64,000 nt of DNA from Aeromonas veronii bv. veronii (GTDB lineage: Bacteria; Pseudomonadota; Gammaproteobacteria; Enterobacterales; Aeromonadaceae). Each line of letters begins with the position of its first letter. Position 1 is the stretch's first letter. The translations under genes and the position numbers were made by a program. The stretch is taken from NCBI RefSeq assembly GCF_000820225.1, contig NZ_CDDK01000041.1, positions 26,162-90,161 of the forward strand, in the 5' to 3' direction. The notes beneath the pieces are model-generated. The model worked only from the letters and a program-made list of their open reading frames with translations, was not told the DNA's origin and ran no database searches. Of this stretch, positions 45,920 through 53,228 are shown piece by piece.

Positions 45920-46810
45920 CTAGAGCGGCATGCTCTGGCGTGTCTCCATCATCAGCCACTGGCGCAACCGGCTGATGGCGGGCTCATGGGCCCGCGAGCG
46001 CTTGCAGGTAAAGTAGAAGGCATCCCCCGTCTCCAGCTGGTGTACTGGCAAGGCCACCAGCTGGGGATCATCGGGCCGCAGCATGTAGTCATTCACGAAC
46101 GCCACCCCCTGATCCCAGGCCGCCGCCTCCATCGCCAACAACACATGGCTGAAGTGGTGCATCCGCGCCTCGTCTGGGATCACCAGCCCACCCGCCTTGG
46201 CCCAGCGCTGCCAATCCTCCCCCCGCGCCTTGTAAATGGACTGCACCGAGAGCAGCGGCAGCTGCCAGATGGCATCAGGCCACTCCCCGCTGACCTGCTG
46301 CAACAGACGGCGACTGCAGACCGGAAAGAGCCGCTCCTGATAGATAAGATCGTGACAGTAACCACGCCCGTGGGGTGAGACGGTGATAAAGCAGTCCGCC
46401 ACCCTATCGGAGAGTTCGGGATCCTCCGCCACCATCTCCAGACTCAAATCCAGCTCGGGGTAGAGCTGGCGCAATCCGGCCAGGCGGGGGATCAGCCACT
46501 TCACCGCAAACGAGCTGTAGACCGCGAGCCGGACTCGCATCTCGCCGCCACCACGCAACTGTTCGCTGCTCTGGGCAATCTGGCTGAGCCCGGCGGCAAT
46601 CCCCTCAAAGTAACTCTCCCCCTGCGGCGTCAGGGAGAGCAGCCTCCCCTGACGCAACAGCAAGCGCTCACCCAGAAAATCCTCCAGCAGGCGGATCTGG
46701 TGGCTGACCGCACTCTGGCTGACGTTCAGTTCAAGAGCGGCGCGGGAGAAGCTGAGCAACCGGGCCACCACCTCGAAATATTGCACCGCACGCAGGGGAG
46801 GAAGCTTCAT
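45920..46810 (-). CDS. LysR-family regulator (GcvA-like)
   Basis: 296 residues. N-terminal HTH 'LRAVQYFEVVARLLSFSRAALELNVSQSAVSHQIRLLEDFLGERLLLR' and a periplasmic-binding-protein-like effector domain ('RVRLAVYSSFAVKWLIPRLAGLRQLYPELDLSL') of the GcvA subgroup. It is divergent from the EamA transporter gene at 46902, which is its probable target. Effector unknown. Confidence 0.88.
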   Translation of the reverse strand: MKLPPLRAVQYFEVVARLLSFSRAALELNVSQSAVSHQIRLLEDFLGERLLLRQGRLLSLTPQGESYFEGIAAGLSQIAQSSEQLRGGGEMRVRLAVYSSFAVKWLIPRLAGLRQLYPELDLSLEMVAEDPELSDRVADCFITVSPHGRGYCHDLIYQERLFPVCSRRLLQQVSGEWPDAIWQLPLLSVQSIYKARGEDWQRWAKAGGLVIPDEARMHHFSHVLLAMEAAAWDQGVAFVNDYMLRPDDPQLVALPVHQLETGDAFYFTCKRSRAHEPAISRLRQWLMMETRQSMPL

Positions 46811-46901
46811 TATCTAAATATCTCATGAGTGGTCATTTTTTATCATTTTACTGGATATCAACCGGCACGCTACCCTCCCCTCATCTGAAGTGGGAGGTGG
46901 T

Positions 46902-47759
46902 ATGAATGCAGTCGGGATCGGCATCCTTTATCTGGTGCTGGGCAATATGGTGGCGGTCTTTTCCGATGCGCTGGTCAAGGTGCTGGAACCGGATCAGCCC
47001 ATCTTCCAGTTTGTCTTTTTCCGCCAGCTCTCGGCCGCCATTCTGCTGATGCCCTTGCTGCTCTGGTCATGGCGCCGCAACCCGCCGGTGGCCATCAAGT
47101 GGCACCTGCTGCGGGCCCATATTTGGGCGGTCGGCGTCTGCCTGATGGTGGTGGCACTCACCCGCTTGCCGCTCGCCACTGCCAATGCCCTCTTCTATGC
47201 CGCCCCCCTGATGATGGTGCCGCTGGCGGTGTGGATGGCGGGGGAAGCGATCTCGCGCCAAAAGGTGCTGACTGCGGTTATCGGGTTTATCGGGGTATTG
47301 ATCGTGCTGCGCCCGACCGAGGTGAACTGGGCCGCGCTGGCGGCGCTTGGGGTGGCGCTGTCGATGGCGCTCAATAACCTGCTGATCAAGCGGATCCCGC
47401 TCAAGCAGCCCATCGCCCAGACCCTGTTTTTCACCAACGTGCTGAGCATGCCCTTCATTCTCGCGCTGGCCTGGTGGGAAGGGGGCGACTGGCAGTGGCA
47501 GATGTGGTGGCCCGCCTTCGGTTCTTCGGCGCTGATCATGGTCTACGCAGGATTGTGCGTGGTGGCCTATCGCAAGGCGGAGGCGAGCAAGATCGCCTCG
47601 GCGGAGTACACCGGTCTGTTGATGGCGGTGGCCATCGGGGTGTGGTTGTTTGACGAGCAGCCGGGCCTGCCGCTGCTGCTGGGCTGTATCTGCATCGTCC
47701 TGCCGCTCATCGCCATGGCCCGCAGCAAACCCAAACCGCTGGCCGAGCCAGCGCTCTAA
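46902..47759 (+). CDS. EamA/DMT-superfamily transporter
   Basis: 285 residues, ten predicted helices in two EamA repeats ('FFRQLSAAILLMPLLLW', 'ALTRLPLATANALFYAAPLMMVPLAVWM', 'ASKIASAEYTGLLMAVAIGVWLFDEQP'). Probably a metabolite exporter; the substrate is unknown. GGGAGG stands before ATG 46902. A LysR gene reads away from it. Confidence 0.85.
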   Translation: MNAVGIGILYLVLGNMVAVFSDALVKVLEPDQPIFQFVFFRQLSAAILLMPLLLWSWRRNPPVAIKWHLLRAHIWAVGVCLMVVALTRLPLATANALFYAAPLMMVPLAVWMAGEAISRQKVLTAVIGFIGVLIVLRPTEVNWAALAALGVALSMALNNLLIKRIPLKQPIAQTLFFTNVLSMPFILALAWWEGGDWQWQMWWPAFGSSALIMVYAGLCVVAYRKAEASKIASAEYTGLLMAVAIGVWLFDEQPGLPLLLGCICIVLPLIAMARSKPKPLAEPAL

Positions 47760-47762
47760 TAC

Positions 47763-48350
47763 TCAGGGTCTCCCCAGAAGCGGGGCGACCCTTTGCTGTA
47801 GATGGGGGACGATCTCATCTTCGAACCAGGGATTCTTCCTGAGCCAGAGAGTATTGCGCGGGGAGGGATGCGGCAACGGCAGCCAGCCGGGGCCATAGTC
47901 GGCCCAGCTGCGCACCGTGTCGGTGAGCGATCCCTTGGCCGCCCCCCGCAGGTAGTAGGCCTGTGCATACTGGCCGATCAGCAGGGTCAGTTCGATGTTG
48001 GGTAGCAGCATCAATACCTTGTCGTGCCAGGTGGGCGCACATTCGGGGCGCGGCGGCAGATCGCCGGATTTTCCCCTGCCGGGATAACAGAGCCCCATCG
48101 GCATGATAGCGATGCGGGATTCGTCGTAAAAGGTGGCCTTATCGACACCGAGCCACTGGCGCAGCCTGTCACCGGAGGGGTCATCCCACGGGATACCGCT
48201 GGCATGCACCCGGGTGCCGGGCGCCTGACCGATGATCAGCAGGCGAGCACTCTCGGCCCCGCGGATCACCGGACGAGGCCCCAGCGGCAGATGAGCCTCG
48301 CACAGACGGCAGGCCCTGATTTGCTCAAACAACTTATCGATTCGCTGCAT
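47763..48350 (-). CDS. Uracil-DNA glycosylase family protein
   Basis: 195 residues. The UDG fold is shown by 'CRLCEAHLPLGPRPVIRG', motif A 'IGQAPGTRVHASGIPWDDPSGDRLRQWLG' and motif B 'PHPSPRNTLW'. An N-terminal Cys pair (CRLC) is present, but the four Cys of family 4 are not complete. This resembles the short family seen in many proteobacteria whose base specificity is not established. Convergent with the EamA gene, three bases apart. Confidence 0.85.
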   Translation of the reverse strand: MQRIDKLFEQIRACRLCEAHLPLGPRPVIRGAESARLLIIGQAPGTRVHASGIPWDDPSGDRLRQWLGVDKATFYDESRIAIMPMGLCYPGRGKSGDLPPRPECAPTWHDKVLMLLPNIELTLLIGQYAQAYYLRGAAKGSLTDTVRSWADYGPGWLPLPHPSPRNTLWLRKNPWFEDEIVPHLQQRVAPLLGRP

Positions 48351-48449
48351 GACGTTGATAGTACCAGCATTTCCCTGTTTTCCCTCTTGTGGAAACAGGG
48401 CGCGCCCCCTACTATCGCCATGGGCGTTTAATTTAATAAACGGATAATA

Positions 48450-49340
48450 ATGAAAAACTGGCTAGGTACCGGCACCGCAACCCTCTCCTTCATCCTGTGG
48501 GGGATGCTGCCGCTCTATTATCAATTCATGCCCGAGGTCAACATGTGGGAGCTGATCTCCCACCGGGTGCTCTGGTCTGTGGTGCTGCTGGGTGCCCTGT
48601 TTCTGCTGCTTGGCCACCAGGTGCCGTGGGCACGGTTGCGCAGTGAGCCGCGCCAGCTCGGCCTCATTCTGCTGGCGGGCCCCGTTATGTCCATCAGCTG
48701 GTGCATGTTCACCTGGTGCCTCACTACCGGGCAAGTGCTGACCACCAGCCTCGCCTTCTTTATGACCCCGCTGTTCAATATCGTATTCGCCGTCATCTTC
48801 CTCAAAGAGCGACTCACCCCGCAAAAGCATCTGGCGGTCGCCCTGGCGCTGGCGGGTCTCGCCTACATGCTCTTCTGCTACGGCCAACTCCCCTGGTTCT
48901 CCCTCATCATGGGGGCCAACTTCGCCTGCTATGGCCTTATCAAGAAGAAGATCCACTACGACACCGGCACCAGCCTCTATCTGGAAGCCATGGTGCAACT
49001 GCCCGTCGCGCTGATCATCATCGGCACGCTGGCGTGGTACGGGGAAGGGGCATTCGTGAACGGGGATTTGGCCGACAAGCTGCTGCTGATGGGCAGTGCG
49101 CCCGCCACCCTGCTGCCGGTGGGGCTCTTCTGCTACGCGGTGGCGAGAACCCGGATGAGCACTGTGGGACTGCTGCAATATATCGAGCCCAGCCTCGCCT
49201 TCCTGCTCGCCATCTACTGGTTTGGTGAGGCGCCGGACCCCATCAAGGCAGTCGGTTTCGCCTTTGTCTGGGCTGGTCTGCTGGTGAGCCTGTTACCGCT
49301 GCACCGGCTCAAGCGCCGCCCTCAGGGCGTGCCGCGATAG
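48450..49340 (+). CDS. rarD: RarD-type EamA transporter
   Basis: 296 residues, ten predicted helices. 'LSFILWGMLPLYYQF', 'VLTTSLAFFMTPLFNIVFAVIFLKERLTP' and 'STVGLLQYIEPSLAFLLAIYWFGE' are RarD hallmarks (the historical link to chloramphenicol is weak). Its real substrate is unknown. The 3' end overlaps the convergent binding-protein gene by 19 bases. Confidence 0.9.
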   Translation: MKNWLGTGTATLSFILWGMLPLYYQFMPEVNMWELISHRVLWSVVLLGALFLLLGHQVPWARLRSEPRQLGLILLAGPVMSISWCMFTWCLTTGQVLTTSLAFFMTPLFNIVFAVIFLKERLTPQKHLAVALALAGLAYMLFCYGQLPWFSLIMGANFACYGLIKKKIHYDTGTSLYLEAMVQLPVALIIIGTLAWYGEGAFVNGDLADKLLLMGSAPATLLPVGLFCYAVARTRMSTVGLLQYIEPSLAFLLAIYWFGEAPDPIKAVGFAFVWAGLLVSLLPLHRLKRRPQGVPR

Positions 49341-50056
49341 GACTCCAGCACCTTGTGCCAGCGGGGATCCCGGTCCATCTGCTCGGCGATGTCGTTGAGG
49401 GTGGCATGCAGCTCGGGGCGAGACTTGGGCAGCAGGATATGGCGGGTGTAGCTGGATTGGGGGAAGGGCGAGATAAACAGCTTGCCCTGATAATGCTGTG
49501 CGTCGATGAAAAAGCCCAGCGATGAACCACTCACCAGCGTCACATCGATGCGGCCGCGCACCAGCAGCTCAAGATTGGTCTTCACCTTCTTGGCATCCTG
49601 ACGCACCAGCTCGCCGCGGCTGGCCGCATCATCGATCCCCTGATAGCGGTAGCCCTCCACCCCGCCAAACACCAGCCCCTTGAGGGAGTCTGGCCCGCGA
49701 TAGGTGACCGGGTTGTCAATGTTCGAGACCAGCTCGTTGGTGTCGCGCATCACCGGAAAGGTCCAGAGATAGCGCTCGCGATGGGGATCCCCCACCCAGG
49801 CGGGATTGACCCAGACCACCAGACCGTCAAAGTCGGGATCCGCCATCTCCAGCGCCAACCGGGCGCGATTGACCAGCCAAAGCTCGATTCTGGGTTCACC
49901 CCCCAGCTTTTCATTGAGATACTTGACCAGCTCGCGGCTCAGCCCTGCATCCACTCCGGTGTTGAAGGGGGGATGCTGATGGTAATCGTAGAGACGGATC
50001 GTCTCCCCCAGAGCCGGGACCGACAACAGTAACCACAACCAAAACCAGACTCTCAT
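49322..50056 (-). CDS. Periplasmic solute-binding protein (SBP_bac_3 type), orphan
   Basis: 244 residues with a signal peptide ('WLLLSVPALG'). 'IRLYDYHQHPPFNTGVDAGLSRELVKYLNEKLGGEP' is a family-3 binding-protein start, and 'LELLVRGRIDVTLVSGSSL' the second lobe. No ABC permease or ATPase follows. Many such orphans in Aeromonas and Vibrio have unknown ligands. ATG 50056 has AAGGAGG upstream. Confidence 0.82.
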   Translation of the reverse strand: MRVWFWLWLLLSVPALGETIRLYDYHQHPPFNTGVDAGLSRELVKYLNEKLGGEPRIELWLVNRARLALEMADPDFDGLVVWVNPAWVGDPHRERYLWTFPVMRDTNELVSNIDNPVTYRGPDSLKGLVFGGVEGYRYQGIDDAASRGELVRQDAKKVKTNLELLVRGRIDVTLVSGSSLGFFIDAQHYQGKLFISPFPQSSYTRHILLPKSRPELHATLNDIAEQMDRDPRWHKVLESYRGTP

Positions 50057-50100
50057 CGCACCTCCTTGAGCTGCCTCTGAGTTTGGCACAGAGAATTTGA

Positions 50101-50445
50101 ATGAGAGAACCCGCGACCACCACACCGGCACAGCAACCATCCGCCCCTTCCCGCTGGTCTGTCTATATGGTGCGTACTGCCACCGGCCTGCTCTATACCG
50201 GGATTAGCACGGACCCGCTGCGCCGTCTTCGCCAGCACCAGAGTGGCAAGGGCGCTCGCGCCCTGCGCGGCAAGGGGCCGCTGACGCTGGCGTGGCAACA
50301 GGAAGTCGGCGAGAAGGGGGCGGCCCTGCGCATCGAATATCGCCTCAAGCAGCAGCCGAAATCCTTCAAGGAGCAGCTGATCCACAGCCCGGCACTCTGG
50401 CAGAGCTGGAGCCACCAGTGGTTACCCGCAGCCACCCAGCCTTGA
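50101..50445 (+). CDS. GIY-YIG nuclease family protein (YhbQ-like)
   Basis: 114 residues. The GIY-YIG motif appears as '[20 protein letters not shown]', followed by '[27 protein letters not shown]' and the catalytic-Glu region '[20 protein letters not shown]'. Small stand-alone enzymes of this type are UvrC/SLX-like nucleases with DNA-repair roles in some bacteria. Confidence 0.88.
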   Translation: MREPATTTPAQQPSAPSRWSVYMVRTATGLLYTGISTDPLRRLRQHQSGKGARALRGKGPLTLAWQQEVGEKGAALRIEYRLKQQPKSFKEQLIHSPALWQSWSHQWLPAATQP

Positions 50446-50456
50446 GGACGACAGGT

Positions 50457-50482
50457 AAAAAAAGGCCACTCGATGAGTGGCC
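50457..50482 (-). terminator. Intrinsic terminator of the psp operon
   Basis: On the minus strand ggccactc/gagtggcc is followed by seven T. It lies 53 bases past the pspG-like stop. Confidence 0.82.
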
Positions 50483-50535
50483 GGAAAGGGGAAATCAGGG
50501 AGCATCACACAACCTCTTGCACAACCTCAGGCGGG

Positions 50536-50754
50536 TTAGAGGTAGGTATTGGAACGCTTGCTGCGGTTACTGATCAGCCAGCAAACCGCCAGTACCAGCA
50601 GCAACCAGGGGGCCAGCTTGATGATCAGAGCAAGCATGCCACCCAGCGCCCCAAGCAGCACGAACAGGCCGCTCACCAGCAACATGGCTACCAGGGTAAA
50701 ACCGGTCAGTGCCATGACCAGCAGCACCACCAGCAAGATGAAAAATTCCAGCAT
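50536..50754 (-). CDS. pspG: PspG-like small envelope-stress membrane protein
   Basis: 72 residues, two hydrophobic helices. 'MLEFFILLVVLLVMALTGF' and 'LGGMLALIIKLAPWLLLVLAVCWLI' closely resemble E. coli PspG, a sigma-54-dependent effector of the phage-shock response. In E. coli pspG is unlinked to pspABCDE, whereas here it sits 48 bases after pspC. Confidence 0.75.
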   Translation of the reverse strand: MLEFFILLVVLLVMALTGFTLVAMLLVSGLFVLLGALGGMLALIIKLAPWLLLVLAVCWLISNRSKRSNTYL

Positions 50755-50802
50755 AACTTGCTCCTTATCAGTACCTTGTCTGCCGGCTGATCAACCCTTC
50801 GG

Positions 50803-51009
50803 TCAATCCAGCCAGCGCTTCAATTCATAACGGGGCGGCATCACCAGCACCGCCAGCAGATAGGCGGCCAGTGCCAGCGGCGGCATCAGGATCAGGGCGA
50901 GCAGTGCCACCACCCGCACCGTGACTCTGGAGACCCCCAACCGCCTGGCAATACCGGCGCAGACCCCGCTCAGCTTGCGATGCACCAGATCCTTGGGCCA
51001 GGGGCTCAT
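50803..51009 (-). CDS. pspC: PspC-domain protein (short)
   Basis: 68 residues, a bare PspC domain: 'RKLSGVCAGIARRLGVSRVTVRVVALLALI' with one hydrophobic hairpin. It lacks the long C-terminal region of E. coli PspC that contacts PspA. It starts two bases after pspA. No pspB is present. Confidence 0.85.
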   Translation of the reverse strand: MSPWPKDLVHRKLSGVCAGIARRLGVSRVTVRVVALLALILMPPLALAAYLLAVLVMPPRYELKRWLD

Positions 51010-51011
51010 GA

Positions 51012-51674
51012 TTACACCTCCGCCTTCTGGCCTTTGAGGCGAGCCAGCTCGCGCTCGATCTCGTCATTGAGCTCCAGCTCGCGGAACTGGGCCTCCAGCG
51101 AGGGATTCTGCCCCAGGGTGGCCGCCTCCAGCTGGGCTTCCAGCTGATCGACCCGGCCCTGAAAACCGTCAAAACGCGCCATCAGCTCATGCATGCGCTG
51201 GTTGTCCACCTGGGCGCGGGCACGAATGCGGCTGTGGGCTGTCTGCTCGCGCAGGGTCAGCAGTTTCTGCTTCTCGCGGGCCTCGGTCAGCTTGGCCGCC
51301 AGTCGCTCGCTGTCGGCGGTAAGTTGGGCCAGCACCTCGGCGACCCGGGCCTTGTCCTGCTCCAGCTGTTCACATTTTTTGACCTCCGCCAGCTTCTCGG
51401 TGAGGGCGGCGCGGGCCAGATCCTCACGTCCCTTCTGGATGGCGAGCTCGGCCTTGGCCGACCACTCCAGGATCTGCGCCTGCAACGCCTGCTGGTGACG
51501 CTCCAGCTGTTTCTGTTCGGCAATCACGCGGGCGGCCTGGGTACGCATCTCGACCTGCACCAGCTCCATCTCTTCGATCATCAGGCGCAGCATCTTCTCC
51601 GGCTCTTCACTCTTGTCGAGCAGGCTGTGCAGGTTGGCATTAATCACGTCGGTCAGGCGGCTGAATACGCTCAT
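51012..51674 (-). CDS. pspA: Phage shock protein A
   Basis: 220 residues, almost entirely coiled coil, with the amphipathic N-terminal helix 'SVFSRLTDVINANLHSLLDKSEEPEKM'. It is an ESCRT-III-like protein that binds damaged inner membrane and, in relatives, inhibits the activator PspF. ATG 51674 has AAGGAG upstream. The sigma-54 promoter at 51720-51736 drives it. Confidence 0.93.
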   Translation of the reverse strand: MSVFSRLTDVINANLHSLLDKSEEPEKMLRLMIEEMELVQVEMRTQAARVIAEQKQLERHQQALQAQILEWSAKAELAIQKGREDLARAALTEKLAEVKKCEQLEQDKARVAEVLAQLTADSERLAAKLTEAREKQKLLTLREQTAHSRIRARAQVDNQRMHELMARFDGFQGRVDQLEAQLEAATLGQNPSLEAQFRELELNDEIERELARLKGQKAEV

Positions 51675-51719
51675 GGTCTGGCTCCTTATTGATGGGATGG
51701 CTATCTCTTCCCATAGCAT

Positions 51720-51736
51720 TACAAGAGCCGTGCCAA
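51720..51736 (-). promoter_or_regulatory. Sigma-54 promoter of pspA
   Basis: Minus strand TTGGCACGGCTCTTGTA matches the sigma-54 consensus TGGCACG-N4-TTGCW with a single C-to-T change. It would start transcription about 35 bases upstream of the pspA ATG. Confidence 0.85.
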
Positions 51737-51837
51737 GAAAAATTATTGTTGTTTTACATATAGATGGGAATTTACCGAGGAAATTCAATAAGAGATTGTT
51801 GGTGAGAATAGCCAACCAAGTGGTGATTTTCACCAAT

Positions 51838-51863
51838 AAAAAAGGGAGCCTGTGGCTCCCTTG
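51838..51863 (-). terminator. Intrinsic terminator of plsC
   Basis: Minus strand aagggagcc/ggctccctt followed by six T, 22 bases past the plsC stop. Confidence 0.88.
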
Positions 51864-51884
51864 TCGATTCGTCTGCGATATCCG

Positions 51885-52613
51885 TCAGGCGGCGTGGCTG
51901 TGGCCCAGCTTGCTGTCCAGTTCGGTCAGCTTGGCCTCCATCCGGGCGCGGCAGGTGTCGGAGAGATCGCGAATGCCGCTGGCACCGTGCTCCTTGCTGC
52001 AGACCGGGGCCATCACTTCCACCAGCACTTCGCCGTTGTCCCAGCGATTGAGGTCGACCTGACCGAAGTAGCTGGAGCAGACGATGGGCACCACGGGCAC
52101 TTCAGCCTGTACCGCAGTGTGGAAAGCGCCCGCCTTGAACGGCAGCAGGCCACGCCCCTGGGAGCGGGTCCCTTCCGGGAACATCCAGATGGAGGTGCCG
52201 CGGTTCTTGATGCGATCCACCACCTGACCTATGGTGCCGATGGCACGGGAGCGGTTGGAGCGGTCGATCAGCACGTTGCCGGAGAGCCAGAAGATGAGGC
52301 CGAATAGCGGCAGCCAGAGCAGGCTCTTTTTGCCCACCGCCACCACACCGGGCTGCACCGCACCGGTTACGGTGAAGATGTCGAAGTTGCTCTGGTGGTT
52401 GCAGACATAGACCGCCGGGCCGACCGATTTGACCTCGTCGGCCACCGTCACCTTGACTCGCAGCCCGATCAGCGGGCAGACCGCGTGATACATGCGAGCG
52501 AAGACATAGACGTTGTTGGGATGGCGCGGACGAACCAGACAGAGCAGCAGGCCGAACAGGAACCAGAAAATGAGCAGCAGACCAAGCAGCAGCACACGGG
52601 CAATTTTGAGCAT
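51885..52613 (-). CDS. plsC: 1-acyl-sn-glycerol-3-phosphate acyltransferase
   Basis: 242 residues. N-terminal membrane helix (about 5-27), catalytic HX4D as 'NHQSNFD', substrate motif 'FPEGTRSQGRGLLPFKAGAF' and 'PVVPIV'. It adds the second acyl chain to make phosphatidic acid. A promoter with an overlapping operator lies at 52641-52678. The gene stands alone between psp and scs genes. Confidence 0.93.
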   Translation of the reverse strand: MLKIARVLLLGLLLIFWFLFGLLLCLVRPRHPNNVYVFARMYHAVCPLIGLRVKVTVADEVKSVGPAVYVCNHQSNFDIFTVTGAVQPGVVAVGKKSLLWLPLFGLIFWLSGNVLIDRSNRSRAIGTIGQVVDRIKNRGTSIWMFPEGTRSQGRGLLPFKAGAFHTAVQAEVPVVPIVCSSYFGQVDLNRWDNGEVLVEVMAPVCSKEHGASGIRDLSDTCRARMEAKLTELDSKLGHSHAA

Positions 52614-52640
52614 CGAACACCTCGAGTTTTAACTCGGCGC

Positions 52641-52669
52641 AGTATACTGATCCCCCTTTTAGCGAACAA
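52641..52669 (-). promoter_or_regulatory. plsC sigma-70 promoter
   Basis: Minus strand -35 TTGTTC (52669-52664) and -10 TATACT (52646-52641), spaced exactly 17 bases. It lies 28 bases upstream of the plsC ATG. Confidence 0.65.
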
Positions 52670-52677
52670 GCGTTCGC
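52662..52677. promoter_or_regulatory. FabR/DesT-like operator overlapping the plsC -35 box
   Basis: GCGAAC-AAGC-GTTCGC, a perfect 6-4-6 inverted repeat. It has the same layout as the FabR site of E. coli fabB as I recall it (GCGTAC-AAGT-GTACGC). It covers the -35 element, so a bound TetR-type repressor would shut off plsC. Confidence 0.6.
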
Positions 52678-52798
52678 CAAACAGAACCGACCACCCTCCC
52701 CGTCGCGCCACCCACAGTACTGCTCATAAATACGCCGCCGACTTGCCCCACCCGCCATTGGTCGTTAGGATGGCCCCATCTTGATGGACGGGGCGAAC

Positions 52799-53176
52799 AT
52801 GATGTTGCAACAACGGGTAGCGAAACATCTCCTGCTACTGGTCTGCCTGCTGGTGCTCAATTGTGCGGCCCAGCCGCTGGCCCGGCTTGCCCTGCTCGAT
52901 CACGCCCTCAGCTGTCAGGCACTGCCCGTTCCAGGCTCGGCAACGGATCAAGAGGATGCCAAACCGGCCAGCCCGCAGCCCACCAGCTGCCAGCTCAACG
53001 GCAAGTGGCTAAGCGCCGCCACCCTGCTCTGCGTCGAACAGCTCTTCTTTGCCGTGGCCGTGCTGATCGCCCTGCTGGCCCCCCTTTGGCGCTACACACC
53101 GCCACTGCCCCCTCCCAGAGTCATCTCGCCGCCCGAGCGGCGTCTGCACCTCACCCTCTGCGTCTGGCGGGAATGA
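52799..53176 (+). CDS. Small exported/membrane protein heading the scs operon (ScsA position)
   Basis: 125 residues from ATG 52799 (TTG 52781, ATG 52784 and ATG 52802 are possible). A signal peptide or helix at 5-25, a central Cys/Pro-rich stretch ('LSCQALPVPG', 'TSCQLNGKW'), a second helix at about 75-97 and a Pro-rich basic tail. I do not recognise the family, but it occupies the place of ScsA, the variable first gene of suppressor-of-copper-sensitivity operons. Confidence 0.6.
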   Translation: MMLQQRVAKHLLLLVCLLVLNCAAQPLARLALLDHALSCQALPVPGSATDQEDAKPASPQPTSCQLNGKWLSAATLLCVEQLFFAVAVLIALLAPLWRYTPPLPPPRVISPPERRLHLTLCVWRE

Positions 53177-53228
53177 GTTCGGCAGCGTTCTTTCGTTAGC
53201 TGTCACTCATTTTTGCGAGACCAAAAAG

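Noticed and set aside
46820..46850. ATGA-GTGG-TCAT repeat between the LysR and EamA genes as a LysR operator
   Set aside because: Short and lacking the T-N11-A form; not strong enough to list.
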